A DNA stretch of 64,000 bases, from positions 22,069 through 86,068 of the forward strand of contig DATGGK010000038.1 in assembly GCA_035308565.1 (NCBI GenBank). The letters run 5' to 3'. The stretch is from JANXLS01 sp035308565 (GTDB taxonomy: Bacteria; Planctomycetota; SZUA-567; H5-PLA8). A program made the translations under genes and the position numbers. Of this stretch, positions 1-10,700 are shown one piece after another. The stretch's first letter is position 1. Every line of letters starts with the position of its first letter. The notes below the pieces were generated by a model. It was given only the letters and a program-made list of their open reading frames with translations, was not told where the DNA came from and made no database searches.

Positions 1-778
1 TGCTCAGCATCGTGCGAATCTGCTGCTGCCGATCCGACGGGAATTGATCGATCAGCCGGTCCACGGTGCTCGCCGCCGTCGTCGTGTGCAGCGTTCCAAA
101 CACAAGATGCCCCGTCTCCGCCGTTTCGATTGCGATTTCAATCGTCTCCAAATCGCGCATTTCACCGATCAGCACGATGTCCGGCGATTCGCGCAGCGCC
201 GCGCGCAGCGCGCGCTTGAAACTGGTTGTGTGCGCGTGAACCTCGCGCTGGTTGACCAGCGCCATTTTGTTGGGATGCACAAATTCGATCGGATCTTCGA
301 TGGTGATGATGTGGCATTTGCGCTGGCGGTTGATGTAATCGACCATCGCGCACAACGTCGTCGATTTTCCCGATCCCGTCGGGCCGGTCACGACGATGAG
401 CCCTTTCTGCAATTTGCAGAAATCGATGATCGACTTGGGCAGCCCCAAATCTTCAGTCGTGACGATCTTGGTCGGAATCAAGCGGAACACGCCGCCCATG
501 CCCAGCCGGTTGCGAAAGACATTGCAGCGAAATCGGCCGCAACCTGCCAGTTCGTACGCAAAATCGGTATCGTTCGTCTCCTTGAATTCATCGCGGTTGC
601 GCTGCGGCATGATTTCGCTCAAGACCATCTCGGCCTCTTCCGCCGACACCTCGCCGAATTCCTCCAATTGCGCGATGTCGCCCGAAATCTTGAAGCACGG
701 TTTGACGCCCACCGAGATCATCAAATCCGACGCCCCGCGTTCCAGCATGAGTTGAAAGAGAATATCGATCTGAGCCAT
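1..778 (-). CDS. pilT: Type IV pilus retraction ATPase PilT (3' end cut by window edge)
   Basis: This is the hexameric cytoplasmic ATPase that disassembles type IV pili and drives twitching motility. Translation from the ATG at 778 gives about 259 residues before the window ends; the family is usually near 350. A Walker A motif GPTGSGKST lies near residues 132-140. It is followed by a Walker B-type stretch DIVLIGEMRD and the arginine/histidine-rich segment HTTTAASTVDRLIDQFP, which is typical of PilT rather than the assembly ATPase PilB. The N-terminal part (LMLERGASDLMISVG) matches the PilT PAS-like domain. The gene is divergent from nothing nearby and stands alone at this edge. PilU is a close paralogue and cannot be fully excluded. 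Confidence 0.93.
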   Translation of the reverse strand, partial: MAQIDILFQLMLERGASDLMISVGVKPCFKISGDIAQLEEFGEVSAEEAEMVLSEIMPQRNRDEFKETNDTDFAYELAGCGRFRCNVFRNRLGMGGVFRLIPTKIVTTEDLGLPKSIIDFCKLQKGLIVVTGPTGSGKSTTLCAMVDYINRQRKCHIITIEDPIEFVHPNKMALVNQREVHAHTTSFKRALRAALRESPDIVLIGEMRDLETIEIAIETAETGHLVFGTLHTTTAASTVDRLIDQFPSDRQQQIRTMLS

Positions 779-974
779 GTCGCCGCACCGTTCCCGTAAT
801 TCACCCGCGCCGATGCGGCGCGTTCAAATTATCTTCGGCGATTTTGAAGCCATAGCCAACAAATTCGAGCAGCGCGCGGCGCTTTTGCGCTGCACATGCG
901 CGTATAAATCTTCTCTCGCAAAGAGGCAAAGTCGCGGAGAATCCGGCGGTTCTCTCTGCGCCTTTGCTGAACGC

Positions 975-1190
975 TCACTTTTCGATTTTCGCATTCGCAA
1001 TCAACAAATCCGGAATCCCATCATTGTCGATCGCATACACCCGCCCGCAATCCTTGCAGTGCAACCCCGTCGGCGCTTCCACAGGCCCGCGCAATTCCAA
1101 TTCGCCAAGCGCAAGCGTGGATTTGCCCTTCACGGGCCGGGTGACACAATGCGGGCAGGCCAGGTCTTTCACGAACTCAGGGTCGAACAT
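975..1190 (-). CDS. Trm112-like small zinc-ribbon protein
   Basis: A 71-residue protein with two cysteine pairs, CPHC near residue 13 and CKDC near residue 46, and a C-terminal GRVYAIDNDGIPDLL segment. This is the pattern of the Trm112p-like/UPF0434 family, whose members bind zinc and often activate partner methyltransferases. The ATG at 1190 is preferred over an upstream start at 1223 because AAGAGAAA lies just before it and homologues begin close to the first CxxC. The specific partner here is unknown. About 200 bases without a gene separate it from pilT. Confidence 0.75.
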   Translation of the reverse strand: MFDPEFVKDLACPHCVTRPVKGKSTLALGELELRGPVEAPTGLHCKDCGRVYAIDNDGIPDLLIANAKIEK

Positions 1191-1352
1191 TCTTAATTTC
1201 TCTTTTGCAGAGCAGTCACGCAAGCTCCGTCGACTCCGCGCAGTGTAACTTACAATCCAGCAGCTGCTGGCCTCAAACGCCGGAAGGATAAGCGTTCCTT
1301 CGCTTTTTTTCCACAGCGCAACACGCGGCGTCAGATTATTCTAAGCGATCAC

Positions 1353-2441
1353 ATGCCCACCTCCCTCCACCTCTCCACAGCCCGCTCCTGGCGCGGCGGC
1401 GAGAATCAGATTCACTTGCTCGTTCGCGGCCTGCTCACGAGTTGCGAGCGCGCGGTGGTCGTTGCGCCGCCTGGATCGCCGCTGCTGGCGCGGTGTGTGC
1501 GCGACAAAATCGAGTCACACCCCATTCACGTGCGCGCGGAGTGGGATATTTATGGCGCGTGGAAACTCTCGCGGCTGCTGCGAAAAGTGCGGCCGGATAT
1601 TCTGCATCTGCATGACGGACACGCCGTGTTGCCGGGGAAAATGGCCGCGCGCATGGCGGGGCTGAAAAACTTGAAGCTCGTCGCGCACCGCCGCACGGTT
1701 TTTAAATTGAAGAGCAAAAAAAAGTACGGCGGGCGCATCGATCGCGTTATCGCTATCAGCCGAGCGGTAAAGGATCAATTGGCCGCGGCAGGAATTCCTG
1801 ACGAGAAAATTCGCGTCGTGTACAGCGGCGTCGAATTTCCGGCACTGTTGGCGGCGGATGCGCCAGAAGTGCGGGCGCTGCGCGAGAAGCACGCGATTCC
1901 CGAAGCTGCATTCGTGCTCGCGCACGCGGCGGCGCTTACGCGGGAGAAACGACAGCGGGATATGATCGCTGCCATAGCGCAAGCGTCAGGCACCAAAGAG
2001 CTTCATTTGATCATCGCAGGCAGTGGTGAATTGCGTTCAGAACTGGAAGCATTCGCCGACACGGTTGCGCCGAAGCGCGTTCATTTTCTCGATTTTCTGA
2101 ACGATCTCCGTCCGCTCTGGTCCATGTCTTCGCTCGCGATTTACGCGAGCGAAGCCGAAGGCCTCTGCACCGCGCTCATCGAAGCGCAGGGCGCCGGCCT
2201 TCCCGCCATCGTGTCGCGCGCAGGCGGAATGGTTGAAGTGGTTGAAGATAATGAAACGGGTGTTATCTTTAATGTCGGCGATACAGATGCGTTGAGCCGT
2301 GCGATCCTCTCTCTGCATGACGATCCCGCGCGCCGGTTGCGCATGGGCGAGAAAGCCCGTGTGCGGGCGCGTGCCTTGTTTTCAGCGGAGGCGATGGTTG
2401 AAGGCGTGGCGGCAGTCTATCGTGAATTGACGGAAGAATAG
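1353..2441 (+). CDS. Glycosyltransferase family 4 (GT-B fold)
   Basis: A 362-residue cytoplasmic glycosyltransferase that probably adds a sugar from a nucleotide-sugar donor to a surface glycan precursor. The N-terminal acceptor domain has a glycine-rich loop (SWRGGENQ). The C-terminal donor domain has the family-4 signature SEAEGLCTALIEAQGAGLPAIVS, in which the two glutamates form the EX7E motif that contacts the donor sugar. It is followed directly by a GT9-type transferase in the same direction, so the pair probably acts on one lipopolysaccharide-like or glycolipid core. Sugar specificity cannot be read from the sequence. No strong ribosome binding site is visible before the ATG. Confidence 0.88.
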   Translation: MPTSLHLSTARSWRGGENQIHLLVRGLLTSCERAVVVAPPGSPLLARCVRDKIESHPIHVRAEWDIYGAWKLSRLLRKVRPDILHLHDGHAVLPGKMAARMAGLKNLKLVAHRRTVFKLKSKKKYGGRIDRVIAISRAVKDQLAAAGIPDEKIRVVYSGVEFPALLAADAPEVRALREKHAIPEAAFVLAHAAALTREKRQRDMIAAIAQASGTKELHLIIAGSGELRSELEAFADTVAPKRVHFLDFLNDLRPLWSMSSLAIYASEAEGLCTALIEAQGAGLPAIVSRAGGMVEVVEDNETGVIFNVGDTDALSRAILSLHDDPARRLRMGEKARVRARALFSAEAMVEGVAAVYRELTEE

Positions 2442-2446
2442 TGCTG

Positions 2447-2494
2447 GGTGGGGCAGGCATTCCTGCCCGGCAGACAAAGAATGTCCGCCCCACC
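2447..2494. repeat. Intergenic palindrome between the two glycosyltransferase genes
   Basis: A 48-base imperfect palindrome whose outer arms are GGTGGGGC and GCCCCACC, with inner arms around ATTCCTGCCC. It fills the gap after the GT4 stop and ends just before the GGAGGA of the next gene. It makes the downstream reading frame look open too far upstream. Confidence 0.7.
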
Positions 2495-2509
2495 GGAGGA
2501 ATTTTCGAA

Positions 2510-3607
2510 GTGAGCGACGGCAGTCCACGCATTTTGATTGTTCGATTGTCTGCATTTGGCGACTGCCTGCATACGATTCCTTCGTTGGTTGCGCTGCGGC
2601 GCAGATTCCCCTCCGCGCACATCGGCTGGGCCATCGAAAAAGCGTCTCACGCGGTGCTCGAAGGCCATCCGATGGTGGACAAGTTCCACATTTTTCCAAG
2701 GCACGCATTCAAACTCGGCAGCACAAAATTGATGGATTCGATGCGTGACTTGAGCGCGTTTCGGCGCGAATTGGCCGCGGAAAAATACGAAATCGCGATC
2801 GACTTTCAAGGACTGACCAAAAGCGGCCTGGTCTCGTGGTGGTCGCGCGCGCCGCGGCGCATTGGGTTCAAAGGCGAAGACAGCCGCGAATTCAACATGG
2901 TCTTCGCCAACGAGCGCATCCGCCCGCCGGAAGAAGCCGTGCACGTCGTCGAGCGAAATCTCGCGCTGCTCAAGCCGCTCAACATTGAGTTGCCCGAAAA
3001 ACCCAACAAGCCAGAATGGGTCATGCCCAATTATTCAAAAGAAGTCGAGGAGATGCGCCCATTCCTCAAGAACTGCGGCCTGCTGGACGCAGCGGGCAAC
3101 GTGAAGAAATTCGGCATCGTCAATCCCGGCGCGACGTGGTTTACGAAGCGCTATCCGCCGGAGAAATTCGGCGAAGTGGCAAAAGGAATGGTGGAGCGGC
3201 TTCAGTTTCCCGTGATCGTGACCTGGGCTGGCGACGAGGAACTCGCGTCAGCGCAGACGATCGTAGACATCGCCGGCGGCCCATGGAAGAACGCGTTCCT
3301 TGCGCCAAAGACGAATTTGCGCGAGCTTGCGGCGCTCACGCAACAGACCGTGCTTTTCGTTGGCAACGACACCGGGCCATTGCATTTGGCGGTCGCGCTG
3401 AATGTGCGCACGGTGGCGATTTTCGGCGCGACCGATCCGCTGCGCAACGGCGCGTACGGCAGCGGGCATCGCGTGCAGACCGGCGGCGTGGATTGCCATC
3501 CCTGCTGGAAAACGACCTGCGAGCGGCAGGACCGGGCCTGTTTGATCTGGGTGAAACCGGAGGACGTGCTGACGAGCTGCAAACATATTTTGGATCGGAT
3601 GGATTGA
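2510..3607 (+). CDS. Glycosyltransferase family 9 (heptosyltransferase-like)
   Basis: A 365-residue protein resembling WaaF/WaaC ADP-heptose:LPS heptosyltransferases. It starts with ILIVRLSAFGDCLHTIP, the usual N-terminal strand and loop of GT9. Near the C-terminus it carries NDTGPLHLAVALN and AIFGATDP, the donor-binding motifs of the family. I chose the GTG at 2510 because GGAGGA lies nine bases before it and the longer frame runs through a palindromic repeat. It follows a GT4 gene after about 70 bases, so the two are probably co-transcribed and build a surface glycan core. Heptose as the substrate is inference from the family. Confidence 0.88.
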   Translation: MSDGSPRILIVRLSAFGDCLHTIPSLVALRRRFPSAHIGWAIEKASHAVLEGHPMVDKFHIFPRHAFKLGSTKLMDSMRDLSAFRRELAAEKYEIAIDFQGLTKSGLVSWWSRAPRRIGFKGEDSREFNMVFANERIRPPEEAVHVVERNLALLKPLNIELPEKPNKPEWVMPNYSKEVEEMRPFLKNCGLLDAAGNVKKFGIVNPGATWFTKRYPPEKFGEVAKGMVERLQFPVIVTWAGDEELASAQTIVDIAGGPWKNAFLAPKTNLRELAALTQQTVLFVGNDTGPLHLAVALNVRTVAIFGATDPLRNGAYGSGHRVQTGGVDCHPCWKTTCERQDRACLIWVKPEDVLTSCKHILDRMD

Positions 3608-3621
3608 CGGCGGGTTTCAGA

Positions 3622-4587
3622 TTATTTTTTCCGCGCCATCATCCACGCCAAAATCCCCGGCGTCTTCGACACAAAAAAAGCCACTTGCGCGGCGGTCGCC
3701 AGATCCGCTCCGCCGCTCAGCCGCGCCACACGTTCGAACACAAACGCAAACGCCGCCTGCCCCACGCCGATCGCGCCGAACGAGGCGAACGAGCAGACGA
3801 AATTCGCGATCAGCAGCGCGGCGAGGAACAAGCTCGCATCAAAACCGCTTTCTCCGCGCATTCCCAAACCCGACGCGAGCACGTACCCCGACGCGCTGCT
3901 GAGCGTGTGAACCCCCAGCGACATCAGCCAGCCTTCCAGCAGAAAAATCGGTGCCCCGCGAAACGCCTGCATTGATGAATATGCGCGCTCAACAGTGTGA
4001 CCAAACGGCAGCTTCTTCAGGATCCAACTCAGCGGTCCCCAATTGTGCAAGCGCCGCGAAAAAAGCATCAGCGAACCGATCACCAGCCCCGCGCACACCG
4101 CCAGCAATCCAATCAAATATGGCCGCAGTGCGCCCTCCGACCAGAGAGATCCGAAACGCCAAGCCACCGCCGCTAGCGTCAACGTCAGCAACCCAAGCAG
4201 TCCCAGCAGACGATCGACTACCAGCACGCTCACCGCTTCGGTGCGCCGCCCAAGCGGAATTTGCTGCGCCAGATACCACGCCTTGATCGCGTCTCCGCCC
4301 ACCGACGTGATCGAGACCGCGTCGAAAAACGCGCCCAGAAATGTCAGCTTTACGATTGTCCAGAAACTTGGCGCCGGCCCATGCGCTCGCAGCAGCCGCT
4401 GCGTGCGCCAGGCGCTGACGATCAACTGCGCCGTCAATAGCCCCAGCGTCCCAAGCACGATGGCCGGGCTCAAGCTCAATTGCTTCAGCCGGCCAAAATC
4501 AATCTTGCCGCTGGCCAGCACATAGCCCACCAGCCCCGCCGCGACGGCGAGCTTCAAAAACAGGATCAGCCAATTCTTGAGTTTCAA
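3622..4587 (-). CDS. Flippase-like integral membrane protein (UPF0104/LPG synthase TM family)
   Basis: A 321-residue membrane protein with about seven to eight hydrophobic helices and a short cytoplasmic C-terminus ending in basic residues. The stretch SITSVGGDAIKAWYLA followed by VVDRLLGLLGL is characteristic of the family that includes the membrane part of lysylphosphatidylglycerol synthase and AglD-like proteins. The soluble aminoacyl-transfer domain of MprF is absent. Members are thought to move or modify lipid-linked substrates. Its position convergent with two glycosyltransferases fits a role in glycolipid export, but this is inference. Confidence 0.8.
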   Translation of the reverse strand: MKLKNWLILFLKLAVAAGLVGYVLASGKIDFGRLKQLSLSPAIVLGTLGLLTAQLIVSAWRTQRLLRAHGPAPSFWTIVKLTFLGAFFDAVSITSVGGDAIKAWYLAQQIPLGRRTEAVSVLVVDRLLGLLGLLTLTLAAVAWRFGSLWSEGALRPYLIGLLAVCAGLVIGSLMLFSRRLHNWGPLSWILKKLPFGHTVERAYSSMQAFRGAPIFLLEGWLMSLGVHTLSSASGYVLASGLGMRGESGFDASLFLAALLIANFVCSFASFGAIGVGQAAFAFVFERVARLSGGADLATAAQVAFFVSKTPGILAWMMARKK

Positions 4588-4726
4588 AATGTTCTGCGCG
4601 TTTGTGGGAATCCACGCGAGATTTTAGCAACAACGGCGATTCGCGCTATCGCATTGCAATGCGCAATTGCCTAGCGAAGCGTCCCCGCCCTGAAACGCTT
4701 TCAAAACCTTGCGAAGCGCAGCCGTT

Positions 4727-4758
4727 CTCCCTCTCCCCTTGGAGAGAGGGTGAGGGGT
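4727..4758. repeat. CCCTCTC/GAGAGGG palindrome downstream of the giant gene
   Basis: An imperfect hairpin CCCTCTCCCC / GGAGAGAGGG. A similar CCCTCTCCC/GGGAGAGGG palindrome occurs at 45821-45841, so this is probably a dispersed repeat rather than a unique terminator. Confidence 0.55.
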
Positions 4759-4793
4759 AGGCGCGCTTACGATTCGGCTTTTGAAACAGTTTT

Positions 4794-7700
4794 TTAAAAT
4801 TGCCCCGCGCCAGGCGTTGTCACGGTCGTCGCATTCCCTTTCCCCATTACCGGCATCGCCGGATCGCCGAAGATCTGTTCCGTCCGGCTCAGATCGCCGT
4901 AGAAACTCCCGCCCTGCGAATACGCCCACTGCTGCGTCTTCATCAGCGCATCGCCCCACCGCCCGCCCGCACTCGCATTTTGCAATAGGCGGCTCATGAA
5001 CGCGACGGCATACTCCGATTGCATATACGTCGATGTTCCGATCGACGCCGAGATGCCGCCTTGCGGCTGCGTCAGTGCTTGTATCGCGATGCTGCGGTAA
5101 CCCGTTTCGTTCTTCGCCATCCAATTGCCCGTGCACGTCGCTTGCAGGAATACAGCGTTGCCCGTCAGATTCTGCACGGTGTCGGCGGTGCTGTCGGTCT
5201 CCAAAATGCGCGGATCGTTCTTGCCCAGGCGCACCGCGTTTCCGTGTCCGACGTAGAACAAAATATCCGCGCCGCCGTTGGCCGCCTGCGTCAGCGCCGC
5301 GGTCACGTCCGGCGAACTTTGCGCAGTGACGCCGAGGTAATTGCGCTGCCACGCCAGCTCCGGATTGGCCGCCGCAATCGAATCCGCCTCCGCCGCGAAA
5401 TCGCCGGCGATCGGATCGGCTTCATCGGCCACTGCGTGCACGCGCGCGCCGGTAGTCATGCCTTTGTTCGACAAAATGCGCGATACCGCGACGGACAATT
5501 CGCTGGGCGTATTCACCGGCAATCGCCCGACGACCACTTCCGGATAACCGCGGCCCAAATCGCCGAACATCGAATCGCTCGTCGCCTGCGACCAGAACGT
5601 CGTCGAGACCAGGAATGTCGGGCAAAGCGGATCGACGTTCAACCCGCTGTAATCAAGGTAGTCGTAGGTCGTGCGCCCCAACAGCAGCAAATATTTCGGC
5701 CGCACGGCGCGCACCGCGTTTTGAATTCCGTTCGGACCGTAGCGCCCGTAATTGTAGTAATCGAAAATCTGCTCCTGATCGGCGAACGACCCGCGCAAGC
5801 CTTCCTTCGAACGCTGCGCCAGCAGCGCTTGCGCGCCCGCGCTGAACTGGCTCGGCCCTATTGCCAGATACGTGAACGCCGCAAGCGGCTTCACCGCCCG
5901 CTTGCTCACCGCGATCGGTTTGTTTTCCATCCCGGCGGGCACAATCAGGAACTGGCCCGTCCCGCCGCTGGGCGCATTGAAGCGCAACGCAAACGTGCCG
6001 TCGTTCTGCGCCTGCGTTTCGTAAGGGATCAACGTCGCGCGGTCCGGGAAGCGCGCATCCACAACCCACGCGTCCGCGCTCGGCAGATGCTGCGCTTCAA
6101 AAAGCTGCGACGCGCCGCTCGGATTGTAAATCTCCAGCGGCGCCGCGCCGTTCAGCGCTTTTGTGTAGCTCGCCGTCATCGAATGCAGCAGCGCGATTTG
6201 CGTCGCGACGCCGTCAAGCTGCGGCGTCACCAATTCGATCGTGTTCGCGCCGTCCACCAAAATTCCCGGCGCGAGTTGGAACGCAAGCTGCACCATCGTG
6301 CCGCCGCCGCTCCACACCGCTTGCCCCGCGGGCTGGCCGTTAATGAACGCTTGCAGCGCGTGGTCGTTCGCAGTCCCGCTGGCTTGCGTCAAGCTCCACA
6401 GATTCACCGTCAGCGACGCTGGCCCGCCGCTGGCGTTGGGCGTGTTGAGCGTAAAGCTCTGCGTCGTCCCGCCGCTTAAATATTGATTCGAGAACCACGG
6501 CGCATAGTCGTACGGCCGCAGGTTGTCGAAATCGAAATACACGTCGTGGTAGCTCACCGTCGCCATCGCCGGCGAGGTCGTGTTCACGCTCTGCGCGCTC
6601 GCAAACAAGCCTTGCGCATGCGCGATTTGTCCCGCCGAAGTCGCCGCGTTCGTGCGGCGCAGGAACAGCGCGTCCTTGTTCGTGTAATCGTCAGCGTAGC
6701 CTTGGCCGTAGACAATCAGCCCGCTGGGCGAAAGCGCCAACGCGTTCAACGCGCGCCCTTCGCGCTGAATCGAGACATGCCCCGCATCGAATCCCGCCGG
6801 CAACGCGCTCGACGGAATCAGCAGCACGCCCGGCGTGTCGTACACTACTTTCACTCCCGCGAAACTGCCGCCGCGCGCAGGCGCACTCGAGAACCAGCGC
6901 ACGCCCGCGGATAAATTCGACGCGGGCGCGGGTGTCGGCGCGGGTGCCAAGGAGCGGTACCCCGCTCCTTGCTGTTGCGCGCGCGGATCATCTCCCAACG
7001 CGAGTAGTCCATCGTATTGCGTCGGCGTCAGCGCTCGCACCGACGCAGACATCGCAAGCTGTCCGCTCGCATCGACGAAAAGTCCCGCCGCGCGCAGCCG
7101 CTCCGCCGTAGAACGGAGCTCCCACTCCGTTCGATTTTCCGTCGCGCCAAAATTCTGCGTTGCGTCGGCTTGAACGGAGCGGGAGCTCCGTTCTACTTTC
7201 GCGAACTCGGCGCTCAACTCTTTGCCGCGCGCGTTCGCGCCAGCGAGCGCCACGCTTTCAAGCGCCGCATGCAACCCATCGCCACTCACCACACCGTTCT
7301 CATCCACGGCCACTGGCCCGGCGAGTGTAGAATGTGTCTCCGTAAATCCGCGAATGCTCACGCTCTCCAATTTGTAGTCGTAAATGCCCGGCGCCGCCCA
7401 ATCGTAGAAACAATACGCCTTCAAATCCGGATTCGTAATGCGTCCCGCGATCAGCGTGGAATTCGCCCGCGTCCACGCATCGGCTAATTTTGAATCTTGA
7501 ATTTTGAATTTTGAATTACGTCGATAGACGTTGAATCCCGCGTTCTGGAATTCCGATACAGAATTCCACGTCACCAGCACTCCGCCGCCTTCCGCGCGCG
7601 CGGCGAAGGCTTCGAGCGTGACCGGCGTGACGTTGCTCGCGGTTGTGCGGACGACCAGCGTGTCCGCCGGACTGCCCGCGCTCGGCGCGGATGCAAGATC

Positions 7701-10700
7701 GCTGCCGTTGAATTTGTACACAACCGCCCAGCCGCTCTGCAATCCTATTACCGTGGCGAAGCCCGAGGTCATTACACTGCTTCCGGTCGCGCCGGCGATG
7801 ATCGGAATATCCGCGCCGCCGTTGGGTGCGGTGCCCGCATACGCGCCCGGCCCGACGCCCAGCGACAAAACTGATGTGCCGCCCAGGGTCACAGTGCCGC
7901 CCGCGGCCACGTTGAGGAATTGCTTGTTTATCGTACCGGCGTTGACCGTCACGATGGCCTTGAGCTTCCCGTCGCTGCTGAAGTCGATGTTTCCCGTGGG
8001 GGAAAGATTCATGCTTTCATCAGCCGCCATCGGCGTGGTCACAATGCTGGTTGTGCCCGGCCACACATTTGTAACGTTCAACTTCAGAGAACCCGTGACC
8101 GTTCCCGACCCGCGCAGGTCACCGCTGAGGGACTGCCCATTGCCATCAAGCGTTCCCGCGGCGGAGAGCGTTATGGCGGGCGCCGAGCCCAGCACGATGG
8201 GCGCACCAAGTCTCAAAGTGCCGCCCGCAACCGACATTTTCGTGCCGTCGGACAGTCCTCCCGTCGAGCCTCCGAGGAACAGAGTGCCTCCCGTTGTGCC
8301 GCCCGCGTTGAGCGTGATTGTACGCAACGTGCCGCCGTCGCTGAGCGCGCCGAGTGCGAGCGTGCCAATGCCGGTGCCGCTGTTGGCCACGTTGATTGTC
8401 GGATTGCCGTTAATCGTCGTCGCGCCAAATGTGAGGCTGTACAATGTGTTGCTCGCTGGCGTTCCGCCGGTGATGCTTAGCTTCTGCGAACCCATGGAAA
8501 GCGTGCCCAGCGTTGCAACACAAATGCCGCTGACATCGATTACCGAATTGGCGTTGACCGCTACGTTGTTGACCAGGTTGTCAAGCGACACGATCTCCAC
8601 AGCGTTTACGCCGCAATTATTCGTGTCGCGCACTTGCGAAATGGTGAGCGTGCTGCCAGTCAAGTTGTCGAACAGCGCGTAATTGGCCGCCGGTATCGTC
8701 GCTGTCGTCGTTGCAGTCGTCTGAACGTATCTGGCGAACGGCGCGCCATTGCCGATGGTGTTGAAATAATACGTCGTCGCGCCCACCGTCACATGCCCCT
8801 GCCGCCCGCCGCCGTCGGATTGCACGTACACGTACACGCGGTAATTCGCGTATGGAATGTTCGTGATCGTGATGGTGTTGGTCGTGTTGCCCGCGTTTGC
8901 GTTCGTGTCGAGGTACGAATTCATCAACTGCGCGTCCTGATTGGCCTGCGCCACGCCGTAGACGCTGTAACTGACCGGCGCGCCGCTGAACGTCAGCGTG
9001 GTCGAAATAGCCGAGCCGCTGCTGTCGGTGAGCGCCACATTCGTTCCGGCGATGGTCTGGATGTTGTTCCAATTCGCAATCGGCACCACGCCCGCTACGC
9101 CGGTGACGTTTTCGATTTCCGTGGTGCGCCCCGCAGCAAAATTAATTCCAATGCATCCCGCGATTGTGCCGCTGGCCAACTGCAGCGTGCTTCCGTTCAG
9201 ATTGATCTGCCCGCTGCCCAGCGCCGTCTGCGTGCGCGCGGAAACCACGCCCGCATTCAGCGTCGAACCGCCATTGAACGAATTGTTCGCGTTCAGGATC
9301 AGCGTTCCGGCGCCGTTCTTCGTCAACGTCCCGGTGCCGCTGATCGCGCCGGTGGTCGTGTTGCTGCCAACAATGTTGTAAATCAGCGCGCCGTTGTCGG
9401 TGATGCTGCCGATGATCGAACCGTCCACGGTGCCGTCGCCGATTTGCAGCGTGCCGGCGTTGACCGTCGTGCCGCCCGTGTACGTATTCGCCGCACTCAA
9501 GATCAATTTCCCCGGCGTCACGTTTGTGTCGCCCAGCGTCAAGCGCCCCACGCCGCCGTTTCCGATCGGATTGGCGTACGTCACTGTCTGTCCATTCGTA
9601 TCAATGGCCGCTCCGCCCACGCCAATGGTGAAGGTGCGCCCGGATACGTCCATGTTGCTCGCGCCCGTTGCATAACGCAGCGTCCCGCCGCTGAACGACA
9701 GCGGCGCTACCGAGCCGGCCGCCGTCGAGCCGAGATGCGCATTGTCGCCGATGATCAGCGTGCCGCCGTTGAGTGTTGTCGCGCCCGTATAAGAATTCGC
9801 GCTCTGCAATGTCACCGTGCCCGAGCCGCTCAGTTGCAGCCCCGTTGATCCGCTGATCCCAATCACGCCGCTGGCGTTGCTGAAGGTGTACGCGACGCCG
9901 CCAAGCGTGTTGTTGAAATTCACCAGAATCGGACGCACACCCGCAGCCTGAATTGAAATGTTGCTGTTGGTCACGTTGCCCGCGCCGCCCAGCATCGCGT
10001 CCTGAAACGTCACAAGACTCAAGTTGTTGTCCGCAAACTTCGCCGGCGCCGCGGTGGTCGTGTTGTACCAATTGGTCGAGGCCGTATCCCACAAGCTGTT
10101 GGTCGCGCCGGTCCAGGTCAGACTCGACGCGCCGCTGGACACCGTCAGGTCGATTTCGTTGCCCACTTGCGAGAAGAAATACGACTTGCCGGCCAGCGGC
10201 GTGTTGCCCACGGTGAAACTGCTGCCCGCGTCGAAATTGAACAGCGTTCCTGTAAACGTGATCAGCTTGTACGTGCCCACGCCGAGAGCGCCGTTGCCGC
10301 CAGCGTTCGCGTTGTCGTTCAAATTAATCACCACGCTGCCGCTGCCGACCGTCGGCAGAACTACGTCGCCATTGACTGCGACGACGTCGCCATTACTGCC
10401 GGCCGCGGGAAGTCCCGTTCCGGGCGTTCCGAAGTCGAAATCGAGAATCGCGCCGGCGCCCAGCGTCAGCGTGCCGGTGGTAAGCGTGCCGATGCCGCCG
10501 CTGTTGTTCGCGCCCGGATTGACGCCCGGCGCCAGATGCCCGTTCGCTCCGCCGTTTCCCGCGTTAATGCTTGTCGCGCCGCCCAGCGTGCCGGTTCCCG
10601 ACAGCGTCGGATTGCCTATGGCATTGACGCCGCCTGCCGTCACCGCACCCGACGACGGCGCGCCAATAATGGAGCCAGTGACAACGAGCGTGCCCGTGTT

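Noticed and set aside
4794..5900. C-terminal autotransporter barrel or CTD signal in the giant protein
   Set aside because: The C-terminus is a peptidase domain ending in GAGQF with no amphipathic barrel strands and no terminal Ig-like CTD.
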